DNA of 64,000 nt from Falsiroseomonas bella. Its GTDB lineage: Bacteria; Pseudomonadota; Alphaproteobacteria; Acetobacterales; Acetobacteraceae. Location: contig NZ_QGNA01000006.1 of assembly GCF_003173615.1 (NCBI RefSeq), positions 186,001 through 250,000 on the forward strand, given 5' to 3'. Under the pieces are notes generated by a model. The model did not search any database, was not told the DNA's origin, and saw only the letters and a list, made by a program, of their open reading frames with translations. The position numbers were made by a program, and so were the translations under genes. Positions 25,557 through 33,460 of this stretch are shown here, in pieces. Within the stretch, counting starts at the first letter, position 1; the number at the start of each line of letters is the position of its first letter.

Positions 25557-26224
25557 CGCGCCTGCGCTATGCCGCCTGGAAGGCCAGCGGGCCCGACCTC
25601 GCGGTGCTGGATGGCTGGATCGCGCAGGCGGCCGCGCGCACGCCATCGGCGATGCCGCGCGCCGTAGCCTTCGCGCACTGGGCCAACCTCTACAACGCGC
25701 TGACCCTGAAGGTGGTGCTGCAGCGCTATCCGGTGCGCTCGATCCGCGACATCCGATCGACCGGCGTCGGGCTCGACCCGCGCCAGTTCATCGGGCCCTG
25801 GCGCACGCGCCTGGTCACGGTCGAGGGACGCCCGCTCTCGCTCGACGACATCGAGCACGAGATCATGCGCCCGACCTTCCGCGATCCGCGCGTCCACTAC
25901 GCGGTGAACTGCGCATCCATCGGCTGCCCGAACCTGTGGCCGCGCGCCTGGCGCGCCGCGACGCTGGAGCGCGAGCTGGATGCCGCCGCCGCCGCCTTCG
26001 TGAACCATCCGCGCGGCGCGACCGTACTGGCCGATGGCAGGCTGCGCGTCTCCTCCCTCTATGCCTGGTTCCGCGAGGATTTCGGCGGCAGCGATGCGGG
26101 CGTCGTCACGCATCTGCGCCGCCACGCCACGGCTGCGCTCGCCGCCCGCCTTGCTGCCGGGACACCAGCGATCGCCGAGAACGCCTATGACTGGGCGCTG
26201 AACGACGGATCCACCGCCGCATGA
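25532..26224 (+). CDS. DUF547-family protein, N-terminally truncated
   Basis: From GTG 25532 there are 230 residues. DUF547 features are YAAWKASGPDLAVLDGWI, FAHWANLYNALTLKVVLQRY, HYAVNCASIGCPNLWPRAW and the end IAENAYDWALN. Family similarity in this frame extends upstream to about 25487 (ALDALLGRYVRDHADG), but no start codon or signal peptide lies there. Upstream is the TVP38 fragment in a different frame. Intact homologues are usually exported, so this copy may be a remnant, or a cytoplasmic product translated by coupling. It overlaps phnD by 4 bp. Confidence 0.65.
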   Translation: MRDHADGVTRLRYAAWKASGPDLAVLDGWIAQAAARTPSAMPRAVAFAHWANLYNALTLKVVLQRYPVRSIRDIRSTGVGLDPRQFIGPWRTRLVTVEGRPLSLDDIEHEIMRPTFRDPRVHYAVNCASIGCPNLWPRAWRAATLERELDAAAAAFVNHPRGATVLADGRLRVSSLYAWFREDFGGSDAGVVTHLRRHATAALAARLAAGTPAIAENAYDWALNDGSTAA

Positions 26225-27090
26225 GGACCCTGATGAATCGCCGCTCCATCCTCCATGTCGCGCTCGCCGTGCCGTTGCTGGCGCGCCCGGCGCTGGCCCA
26301 GGGCGCCCCGATCCGCTTCGCGGTCGGGCCCTTCCAGCCGACCGCGGGCGACACCCGCCGCGCCTTCGCGCCCTTCTTCGCCCACCTTGCCCAGGCGGTC
26401 GGGCGGCCGCATGAGCTGGCCGTCACCACCGACTGGGCCGGCATCGCCGTCGCGCTCGGCAGCGGCCAGGCGGATTGCGCCTGGATGGGCCCCTGGGGCT
26501 ATGTGCTGGCCAAGGCGCGCGCGGGGGCGGAGGCGACGGCGACCGTGCTCTACCAGGGCCGCCCGACCTACCATGCCATCATCCTCGCGCGCCCCGAGCT
26601 GACTATCGCCCGCTTCCCGCAAGATGCGCGGGGCATGAGCATCTCCTTCGCCGATGCCGGCTCGACCAGCGGCTGGCTGATCCCACATCACTGGTTCATG
26701 ACGCAGGGCATCGATCCGCGCAGCTCCTTCCGCTATCGCGACGGCGCCAGCCATGCGGCCAACGTCATCTCCGTCGCGTCCGGGCAGGTGGACCTCGCCA
26801 CGGACTTCGACCGCAACCTTGCTGCCATGATCGCCGCGGGCCGCGTGCGGGAGGACCAGGTGAAGGTCGTCTGGCGCAGCGCCCCCTTGCCGAACGACGC
26901 GCTGGCCGCCCGGCGCGAGCTCGACCCCGGGCTGAAGGCCGCGCTGTCCCAGGCGGCGCTGGCCATTCATGCGGCGACGGCGGCGCAGGTGATGCCGCCC
27001 AACTACACCGGCTGGGTCGCCGCGACGGCCGAGACCTACGCGCCGATTGAGGCCGCCGGCCGCGCGCTCGGGCGGCTTTCGCAGAGCTGA
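26221..27090 (+). CDS. phnD: Phosphate/phosphite/phosphonate-type ABC substrate-binding protein (PhnD-like)
   Basis: 289 residues. Leader NRRSILHVALAVPLLARPAL with cleavage near LAQG, then IRFAVGPFQPTAGDTRRAFA, opening the PhnD fold. DCAWMGPWGYVLAKA and the SISFADAGSTSGWLIPHHWF loop (Ser-Thr-Ser-Gly) are the family's oxyanion-binding signatures. It captures a phosphonate, phosphite or similar oxyanion in the periplasm. It overlaps phnE by 1 bp and starts within the end of the DUF547 gene (ATGA), so the operon is continuous. The specific ligand cannot be read from sequence alone. Confidence 0.88.
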   Translation: MRTLMNRRSILHVALAVPLLARPALAQGAPIRFAVGPFQPTAGDTRRAFAPFFAHLAQAVGRPHELAVTTDWAGIAVALGSGQADCAWMGPWGYVLAKARAGAEATATVLYQGRPTYHAIILARPELTIARFPQDARGMSISFADAGSTSGWLIPHHWFMTQGIDPRSSFRYRDGASHAANVISVASGQVDLATDFDRNLAAMIAAGRVREDQVKVVWRSAPLPNDALAARRELDPGLKAALSQAALAIHAATAAQVMPPNYTGWVAATAETYAPIEAAGRALGRLSQS

Positions 27091-27836
27091 TGCGCCGCGC
27101 CGCCTGGATCGCCTGTTTCGTTGCGGTGCAGGCGGCCTGCATCTGGGTTGTGCAGCCCGACCTCGCGCGGCTCTGGGCCGGGCTGCCACGCCTCGCCGGT
27201 TGGATCGCCGGCGGATTTCCGCTGGATTTCTCCGGCTTCGGGGACATCGCGCAGCGCGCGGCGGAGACGGTGGCGCTGGCGACGCTCGGGACCACCGTCG
27301 CCGCCTTCCTGGCGTTGCCGCTTGCGCTGCTCGCCGCGCGCCCGTCCTGCCCCTGGATGCCGCTCTATCATCCGGTGCGCACGCTTCTGGATGCGCTGCG
27401 CGGCGTGGACGGCTTCGTCTTCGCGCTGATCTTCGTCGCCGCCGTCGGCCTCGGCCCCTTCGCCGGGATGCTCGGCGTGGCGCTGCACTCCGCGGGCAGT
27501 CTCGGCAAGCTCTGGTCCGAAGCCTGGGAGGCCGCGGACCCCGCGCCGATGGAGGCCGCGCGCAGCGCAGGCGCGGGCCGCGCCCAGGCCGCCTCAGTCG
27601 TACTGCTCCCGGAGACGCTGCCGCAGACCGCCTCCGCCACGCTCTATGTCTGGGAGTTCAACATCCGCGCCTCCACCGTGCTCGGCCTGGTCGGCGCCGG
27701 CGGCATCGGGCAGGAGCTGAAGAACGCCGTGGACCTGCTCGACTTCAACCGCGTGCTCGCGATCCTGGCCGTGATCGTGGCGTTGACGCTTGCCGCGGAC
27801 CGCATCTCCGCGGCGCTGCGCCGGCGGCTGCTGTGA
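27090..27836 (+). CDS. phnE: Phosphonate-type ABC transporter permease (PhnE-like)
   Basis: 248 residues with about six membrane spans. The segment MEAARSAGAGRAQAASVVLL is the EAA coupling loop, and NIRASTVLGLVGAGGIGQEL is the strongly conserved PhnE C-terminal signature. It starts at the last base of the phnD stop and its own stop overlaps the phnC start (TGATG), a typical tightly coupled importer operon. It presumably works as a homodimer, since there is only one permease gene. Confidence 0.9.
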   Translation: MRRAAWIACFVAVQAACIWVVQPDLARLWAGLPRLAGWIAGGFPLDFSGFGDIAQRAAETVALATLGTTVAAFLALPLALLAARPSCPWMPLYHPVRTLLDALRGVDGFVFALIFVAAVGLGPFAGMLGVALHSAGSLGKLWSEAWEAADPAPMEAARSAGAGRAQAASVVLLPETLPQTASATLYVWEFNIRASTVLGLVGAGGIGQELKNAVDLLDFNRVLAILAVIVALTLAADRISAALRRRLL

Positions 27837-28486
27837 TGCTGCAGGCGCGACCGGGCCTGGTGGTGCGCGGCCTCGACGTGACGCTGGGTGGACGGCCGGT
27901 GCTGCGCGGCGTCTCGCTGGATGTCGCGCCGGGCGAGGTGGTCGCGCTCGCCGGCCTCTCCGGCTCGGGCAAGACCACGCTCCTGCGCGCCATCGCCGGG
28001 CTGCTGCCGGCGGAAAGGGGCGACGTGATCGCCACCGCCCGGCCGGCGCTGGTGTTCCAGCAGCACGCGCTGGCCAGCCGGCTCACCGCCCGCGACAACG
28101 TGCTGGTCGGCGCGCTCGGCCGCATCGGCTTCTGGCGCGCCGCCTTGCGCCTCTGGCCGCGCGCCGAGGTCGCGGCGGCGGAAGCCTGCCTGGAGCAGGT
28201 CGGGCTTGTCGGCCTGGGCGGCCGGCGCGGGGATCGGCTGTCCGGTGGTCAGCGCCAGCGGGTGGCGATCGCGCGCGCACTGCTGCAGCGTTCCGCCGTG
28301 CTGTTGGCCGACGAGCCGGTGGCGAGCCTTGACCCGGAGACGGCCGAGGGCGTGCTGGCGCTGTTGCGCGACCTGGCACGGCGCGAGCGCCTGGTGGTGC
28401 TCGTCTCGCTGCACCAGCCGGATCTGGCCGCCCGCTTCGCCGACCGCCTGCTGCGTCTGGAGGATGGATGCCTGAGAACCGCGTGA
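27836..28486 (+). CDS. phnC: Phosphonate-type ABC transporter ATPase (PhnC-like)
   Basis: 216 residues, short for the family (about 250-270). Walker A GLSGSGKTTLLRAIAG, Q-loop VFQQHALASRLTARDNVLVG, signature RLSGGQRQRVAIARALLQRS, Walker B VLLADEPVASLDPE, and H-loop LVSLHQPDLA. VLVGALGR is the PhnC-typical insertion before the helical domain. It energises the PhnD/PhnE importer. The last 19 bp overlap the phosphoesterase-like gene, whose ATG lies inside phnC. Confidence 0.9.
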   Translation: MLQARPGLVVRGLDVTLGGRPVLRGVSLDVAPGEVVALAGLSGSGKTTLLRAIAGLLPAERGDVIATARPALVFQQHALASRLTARDNVLVGALGRIGFWRAALRLWPRAEVAAAEACLEQVGLVGLGGRRGDRLSGGQRQRVAIARALLQRSAVLLADEPVASLDPETAEGVLALLRDLARRERLVVLVSLHQPDLAARFADRLLRLEDGCLRTA

Positions 28487-29322
28487 CGCGCATCGCGCTG
28501 GACGCCCCGCTGCTGGTCTTCGGCGGTCCCTATTCGAACCTGCAGGCGACAGAGGCGCTGCTGGCCGAGGCGGCGCGGCGCGGCATCGCGCCCGCCCGCA
28601 TGCTCTGCACCGGCGACGTCGTCGCCTATGGCGCCGATGCGGCCGCCTGCTGCGACCTGGTGATGCGCAGCGGAATTGCCGTGCTGGCCGGCAATTGCGA
28701 GGAGAACCTGGCGTCCGGCGAGTCGGATTGCGGTTGCGGCTTCGAGGAAGGCACGCAATGCGACCTGCTCTCACGCGCCTGGTATGCCCATGCGGCGCGG
28801 CAGGTTACGCCGGCGCATCGTGCCTGGATGGCCGGCCTGCCGCGCCGCATCCTGCTCGACCTGCCGGATGGCAGGCGCCTTGCGGTGCTGCATGGCGGCG
28901 CCGCCGACATCAGCCGCTTCCTCTTCGCTTCCACGCCCGATGCCGTGCTGGAGGATGAGATGGCCGCCACCGGCTGCGCGGGCGTGATCGCCGGCCATTG
29001 CGGCATTCCCTTCGCGCGGCGCGTGGGGGAGGGGGTCTGGATCAATGCCGGCGCGATCGGCATGCCGGCCGATGACGGCACGCCGCGCGTCTGGTTCGCC
29101 CTGCTGACGCCGACGCCGGCGGGCCTGCGCGTCGAGATCCTGCCGCTCGACTACGACCACACCTCCGCCGCCGCAGCGATGCGCGCGGCGCGGCTGCCGG
29201 AAGGCTATGCGGCGGCGCTCGGCAGCGGCATCTGGCCCTCCTGCGACGTGCTGCCACCGGCAGAGCGCGCGAGGCGCGGCTACCCGTTGGCACCCGTCGC
29301 GCTCGACTGGCCTACACCGTGA
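28468..29322 (+). CDS. Calcineurin-like phosphoesterase fold protein with altered metal site
   Basis: 284 residues of the YfcE-type metallophosphoesterase fold, but most metal motifs differ. The expected DxHGN is GGPYSN (residues 19-24), GNHD is GNCE (75-78), and the closing GHxH is GHCG. GDVVAYG keeps its Asp (D50), and VLHGG keeps one His. A Cys-rich insertion (SDCGCGFEEGTQCD) adds three cysteines near residues 88-98. It is translationally coupled to phnC, so a role in handling the imported phosphorus or similar compound is likely. Classical two-metal catalysis looks unlikely; it may bind a different metal or act as a sensor. Confidence 0.75.
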   Translation: MPENRVTRIALDAPLLVFGGPYSNLQATEALLAEAARRGIAPARMLCTGDVVAYGADAAACCDLVMRSGIAVLAGNCEENLASGESDCGCGFEEGTQCDLLSRAWYAHAARQVTPAHRAWMAGLPRRILLDLPDGRRLAVLHGGAADISRFLFASTPDAVLEDEMAATGCAGVIAGHCGIPFARRVGEGVWINAGAIGMPADDGTPRVWFALLTPTPAGLRVEILPLDYDHTSAAAAMRAARLPEGYAAALGSGIWPSCDVLPPAERARRGYPLAPVALDWPTP

Positions 29323-30007
29323 GAAGCCGTCGCACCGCCGGCTCGTCCAGTTCCGCGGTCGCGCCGGCCATCGCCACCTCGCCCCGGACCATCACCACAA
29401 TGCGGTCGGCAAGTTCGCGCGCGAAGTCGTAGTACTGCTCGACCAGCACCACCGCCATGCCGCGGTCGCGTGCCAGGTGGCGGATCACCCGCGCGATGTC
29501 CTTGATGACCGAGGGCTGGATGCCCTCGGTCGGCTCGTCGAGGATCAGCAGCCGCGGCCGGGCGCAGAGCGCGCGCCCGATGGCAAGCTGCTGCTGCTGC
29601 CCGCCCGAGAGATCGCCGCCACGCCGGCGCAGGAACTGTCGCAGGATGGGGAAGAGGTCGAAGATCTCGCCCGGCACGCTCTTCTGGCCGCGCGGCGCCG
29701 CGGCCAGCGCGGTCTCCAGGTTCTCCTGCACGGTCAGGAAGGGAAAGATCTCGCGCCCCTGCGGGACGTAGCCGATGCCGGCCCGCGCGCGCTCGGACGG
29801 CGCGAGCTGCGTGATGTCGTGGCCCTCCCAGGTGATCGTGCCGGATCTCACACTCTCCAGCCCGATGATCGCGCGCAGCAGCGAGGACTTACCGACCCCG
29901 TTGCGCCCCAGCACCGCCGTGACCTGCCCGGGCTCCGCCGCCATCGAGACACCGCGCAGGCAGCGGCTGGCGCCATAGAACAGGTCAATGTCGGAGACGT
30001 TCAGCAC
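29312..30007 (-). CDS. urtE: Urea ABC transporter ATPase UrtE
   Basis: 231 residues of the LivF type. Walker A VLGRNGVGKSSLLRAIIGLE, signature RRGGDLSGGQQQQLAIGRAL, Walker B LLILDEPTEGIQPSVI, and VVLVEQYYDFARELADRIVV. The EGIQPSVIKDI and QYYDFA stretches are typical of UrtE rather than LivF. It is last in the urtABCDE order, 3 bp after urtD, and its 3' end overlaps the convergent phosphoesterase-like gene by 11 bp. Confidence 0.92.
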   Translation of the reverse strand: MLNVSDIDLFYGASRCLRGVSMAAEPGQVTAVLGRNGVGKSSLLRAIIGLESVRSGTITWEGHDITQLAPSERARAGIGYVPQGREIFPFLTVQENLETALAAAPRGQKSVPGEIFDLFPILRQFLRRRGGDLSGGQQQQLAIGRALCARPRLLILDEPTEGIQPSVIKDIARVIRHLARDRGMAVVLVEQYYDFARELADRIVVMVRGEVAMAGATAELDEPAVRRLLTV

Positions 30008-30010
30008 GGC

Positions 30011-30748
30011 CTAGCGCCCCAGATAGACTTCGATCACGCGCTCATCCTTCTGCACGTGGTCGATCGAGCCCTCGGAGAGCAGGCTGCCTTCGGCGAGCAC
30101 GGTCACGCGGCAGTTCAGCGCACGCACGAAGTCCAGGTCGTGCTCCACCACCACCACGCTGCGCCGGCCGGCGATACCCGCCAGAAGCCGCGCAGTGTGC
30201 TCCGTCTCGGCATCCGTCATGCCGGCGACCGGCTCGTCCACCAGCAACAGGTCCGGGTCCTGCATCAGCAGCATCCCGATCTCAAGCCATTGCCGCTGCC
30301 CGTGGGAGAGGATCGCCGCCGGGTCCTGCGCGCGTTCCTCGAGCCCGATCTCCCGCAGCGTCGCCCCGATGCGCGACTTCGCCTCGCCGGTCAGCGCCCA
30401 CCGAAGGCAGGGTAGCGGCCCGCGCGGCGCCTTCAGGGCGAGTTCCAGGTTCTCGAACACCGTCAGCGCATCGAAAACAGTCGGCTTCTGGAACTTGCGG
30501 CCGATGCCGAGATTGGCGATCGCCGCCTCGTCCAACCGCGTGAGGTCGGCATCACCGAAGCTGACCACGCCTTCCGTCGGGCGCGTCTTGCCGGTGATCA
30601 CGTCCATCATCGTGGTCTTGCCTGCGCCGTTTGGCCCGATGACGGCGCGCAACTCCCCCGGCTCGACGATCAGCGCCAGATTGTTCAGCGCCCGGAAGCC
30701 GTCGAAGACGACCGAGACGCCATCGAGGTAGAGGCGCCGTCCCTTCAC
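30011..30748 (-). CDS. urtD: Urea ABC transporter ATPase UrtD
   Basis: 245 residues from GTG 30748, chosen because it overlaps the urtC stop (GTGA) and gives the family N-terminus (KGRRLYLDGVSVVFDGFRAL). Walker A VIGPNGAGKTTMMDVITGKT, signature ILSHGQRQWLEIGMLLMQDP, Walker B LLLVDEPVAGMTDAE. The LSHGQ in place of LSGGQ and the GKTRPTEG stretch are characteristic of UrtD. It pairs with UrtE to power the urea importer. Confidence 0.93.
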   Translation of the reverse strand: MKGRRLYLDGVSVVFDGFRALNNLALIVEPGELRAVIGPNGAGKTTMMDVITGKTRPTEGVVSFGDADLTRLDEAAIANLGIGRKFQKPTVFDALTVFENLELALKAPRGPLPCLRWALTGEAKSRIGATLREIGLEERAQDPAAILSHGQRQWLEIGMLLMQDPDLLLVDEPVAGMTDAETEHTARLLAGIAGRRSVVVVEHDLDFVRALNCRVTVLAEGSLLSEGSIDHVQKDERVIEVYLGR

Positions 30749-31851
30749 TTCGGCCCCCCTTGGCCGCGCCCCTGTACCAGCCCGATCAGCCCGCGTGGCA
30801 GGAGCAGCGTGACCAGCACGAAGAGCCCGCCGAGCACGAACAGCCAGAGATCGGGCGCCGTGCTGGTCAGCCAGGTCTTCAGGCCGTTCACGCTGAAGGC
30901 GCCGAGCACAGCGCCCACCAGCGTGCCGCGCCCGCCCACCGCCACCCAGACCACCGCCTCGATCGAGTTGCCCGGGCTGAACTCGGAGGGGTTGATGATG
31001 CCGACCTGTGGCACGTAGAGCGCGCCGGCCAGGCCCGCCATCATTGCCGAAAGGACGAAGGCGAAGAGCTTGTGCCGCGTCACGCCATAGCCGAGGAAGC
31101 GCACGCGGCTCTCGGCGTCGCGGATCGCGGTCAGCACCCGGCCGTATTTCGTGCCGGTGATCCAGCGGCAGAGCAGGTAGCAGCCGACCAGCGCCACAAG
31201 AGAGGCGTAGAACAGCGCGGCGCGCGCCGCAGTGGTAGACAGCGGCATGCCCAGCAACTCCTTGAAGTCGGTGAAGCCGTTGTTGCCGCCGAAGCCCATG
31301 TCGTTGCGGAAGAAGGCGAGCATCAGCGCGTAGGTCATCGCCTGCGTGATGATGGAGAGATAGACGCCGGTGATGCGGCTGCGGAAGCACAGCCAGCCCA
31401 GCACGAAGGCCACCAGCCCAGGCACCAGCAGCACCATCAGCATCGCGAAGGCGAAGCTGTCGAAGCCGAGCCAGTACCAGGGCAACTCCTGGTAGCCGAG
31501 GAACACCATGAAGTCCGGCAGCACCGGATGCCCATAGACGCCGCGCGGCCCGATCAGCCGCATCAGATGCATCCCCATCGCATAGCCGCCGAGCGCGAAG
31601 AAGGCGCCATGGCCGAGCGAGAGGATGCCCGCATAGCCCCAGGCGAGATCGAGCGAGAGGGCGAGGATCGCGTAGCAGATCCACTTGCCCGTCACGGAAA
31701 CCAGGAAGTCCGAGACATGCAGCGCATGATCCTGCGGCAGCTGGTTCAGCACCGGCATTGCGGCAAGGACCAGCACCGCGCCGATGAGCACGGCGCGAAG
31801 TCCGATCCGCAGGCCGGAGGCGCGTGCGCCGGGAAGGGCGGTGACGCTCAT
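30745..31851 (-). CDS. urtC: Urea ABC transporter permease UrtC
   Basis: 368 residues of the LivM type with about ten membrane spans. The conserved stretch LDLAWGYAGILSLGHGAFFA is diagnostic of this permease class; FRNDMGFGGNNGFTDFKELL is typical of UrtC; the C-terminal VWVAVGGRGTLVGAVLGAFS is the second family signature. It overlaps urtB upstream and urtD downstream by 4 bp each. Confidence 0.93.
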   Translation of the reverse strand: MSVTALPGARASGLRIGLRAVLIGAVLVLAAMPVLNQLPQDHALHVSDFLVSVTGKWICYAILALSLDLAWGYAGILSLGHGAFFALGGYAMGMHLMRLIGPRGVYGHPVLPDFMVFLGYQELPWYWLGFDSFAFAMLMVLLVPGLVAFVLGWLCFRSRITGVYLSIITQAMTYALMLAFFRNDMGFGGNNGFTDFKELLGMPLSTTAARAALFYASLVALVGCYLLCRWITGTKYGRVLTAIRDAESRVRFLGYGVTRHKLFAFVLSAMMAGLAGALYVPQVGIINPSEFSPGNSIEAVVWVAVGGRGTLVGAVLGAFSVNGLKTWLTSTAPDLWLFVLGGLFVLVTLLLPRGLIGLVQGRGQGGPK

Positions 31852-33419
31852 GCCTCCGCCGCCCGTCCCTTCTGCGGGAACAGGCCGCGCGGCCGGCGCT
31901 GGATGAAGATCATCACGGCGACCAGCACGAAGACCTTGGCCAGCACCGCGCCGGCCCAGGGCTCCAGAACCTTGTTGATGATGCCGAGGCTGAACGCGCC
32001 GATGAGCGTGCCCGCCAGGCTGCCGACCCCGCCGAACACCACGACGAGAAAGCTGTCGATGATGTAGCCGGTGCCGAGATTGGGCGAGACGTTGTCGATC
32101 TGGCTCAGCGCCACGCCCGCGATGCCGGCGATGCCTGACCCGAAGGCGAATGTCAGCGCATCCACCCGTCCGGTGCGGATGCCCATGGAGGAGGCGATGG
32201 CGCGCCGCTGCGTCACGGCCCGCATCTCCAGCCCGAAGCGCGTGAAGCGGATCGCGGCCACCACCAGCGCCAGCACGACCAGGCTGAAGGCGAGGATCCA
32301 GAGGCGGTTCTGCGTCACGGCGATGTCGCCCGGCAGCATCAGCGTGCCCTGCATCCAGGCCGGGCTGATCACCTCGCGGTTCTGCGCGCCGAAGGTCAGG
32401 CGCACCGCCTGCTGGATCATCATGCCGACGCCGAAGGTCAGCAGCAGCGTCTCCAGCGGACGGCCGTAGAGATGGCGGATCAGGCCGCGTTCCATCGCCG
32501 CGCCGATCAGCGCGGTGACGAGGAAGGCCGCGGGCACGGCGAGCGGCAGCGACCAGGGCGCGAGCCAGGGAATGTCGCGCGTGAGGTCCTGCACCACCAC
32601 GGTGGTGTAGGCGCCAAGCATGACGAACTCGCCATGCGCCATGTTGATCACGCCCATGACGCCGAAGGTCACGGCAAGGCCAAGCGCGGCCAAGAGCAGC
32701 ACCGAGCCGAGCGAGAGCCCCTGAAACAGGGTCTCCGCCGCCTGGCGCAGTTGCAGGCGGCGATCGATCGCCGCCACCGCCGCCTCGATCTCCGGCAGCA
32801 GCGCGGCATTGGCGGCGCGGGCTTCAAGCAGCACCGCACGCGCCTCGGGCGAGGCGGAGGCGCCGAGTGCCGCGATGCCGGCGCGCTTCGCCTCCAGATC
32901 CTCGGACGCGAGGCGGGAGGCGCCGAGGGCGAGTTCCAGCCTCTCCCGGATGCGCGGCACCGCCTCGCGCGTGAGCGCCGCTTCCAGCAGCGGCAGATTC
33001 TCCGCGCTTCGCATGCGGAACACGCCCTCCGCCGCGGCAAGCCGCTCGGCGGGATCAGGCGAGACGATCTGCAGACGCCCGAGCGCGCCGCGCAAGGCGA
33101 CGCGCACGCGATTGTTGATGTTGATGCGCGCGGGCTCCGCCTCGGGCCGTGGCACCGCCGCGCCGGTCGCGGCGTCGAGCAGCTGGTCGCCCTCGCGGAT
33201 CAGCAGCCCGCCATCGGCACCGCGCAGCAGCCGCCCGTCGGCAAGCGCCCGCAGGACGGGCAGTGCGCGCGGGTCGCCCAGCGCGCCCAGACGCTCCACA
33301 GCCGTTGCCTGCGCGCCGAAGCCGCCGCCGAGACCCGGCAGGGCCTCGATCATCGCATCCTGCGCACGCGCCGGCAGCGCCAGCGCGAGCAGCAGAAGAA
33401 GAAGGAGAATTCGCTTCAT
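31848..33419 (-). CDS. urtB: Urea ABC transporter permease UrtB
   Basis: 523 residues. Unlike LivH, it has a signal-peptide-like start (MKRILLLLLLLALALPARAQ) and a periplasmic N-terminal domain of about 220 residues with helical repeats (GDPRALPVLRALADGRLLRG), as in other UrtB proteins. The membrane part begins near FQGLSLGSVLLLAALGLAVT and carries GVINMAHGEFVMLGAYTTVV and VVFGGVGSLAGTLIGAFSLG. Start ATG 33419 was preferred to the longer open frame because it yields this leader. It follows urtA by 41 bp. Confidence 0.93.
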   Translation of the reverse strand: MKRILLLLLLLALALPARAQDAMIEALPGLGGGFGAQATAVERLGALGDPRALPVLRALADGRLLRGADGGLLIREGDQLLDAATGAAVPRPEAEPARININNRVRVALRGALGRLQIVSPDPAERLAAAEGVFRMRSAENLPLLEAALTREAVPRIRERLELALGASRLASEDLEAKRAGIAALGASASPEARAVLLEARAANAALLPEIEAAVAAIDRRLQLRQAAETLFQGLSLGSVLLLAALGLAVTFGVMGVINMAHGEFVMLGAYTTVVVQDLTRDIPWLAPWSLPLAVPAAFLVTALIGAAMERGLIRHLYGRPLETLLLTFGVGMMIQQAVRLTFGAQNREVISPAWMQGTLMLPGDIAVTQNRLWILAFSLVVLALVVAAIRFTRFGLEMRAVTQRRAIASSMGIRTGRVDALTFAFGSGIAGIAGVALSQIDNVSPNLGTGYIIDSFLVVVFGGVGSLAGTLIGAFSLGIINKVLEPWAGAVLAKVFVLVAVMIFIQRRPRGLFPQKGRAAEA

Positions 33420-33460
33420 GCGCCGGATGGCGGGCGGGGCAGGGGCCCCGCCCGCACCGC

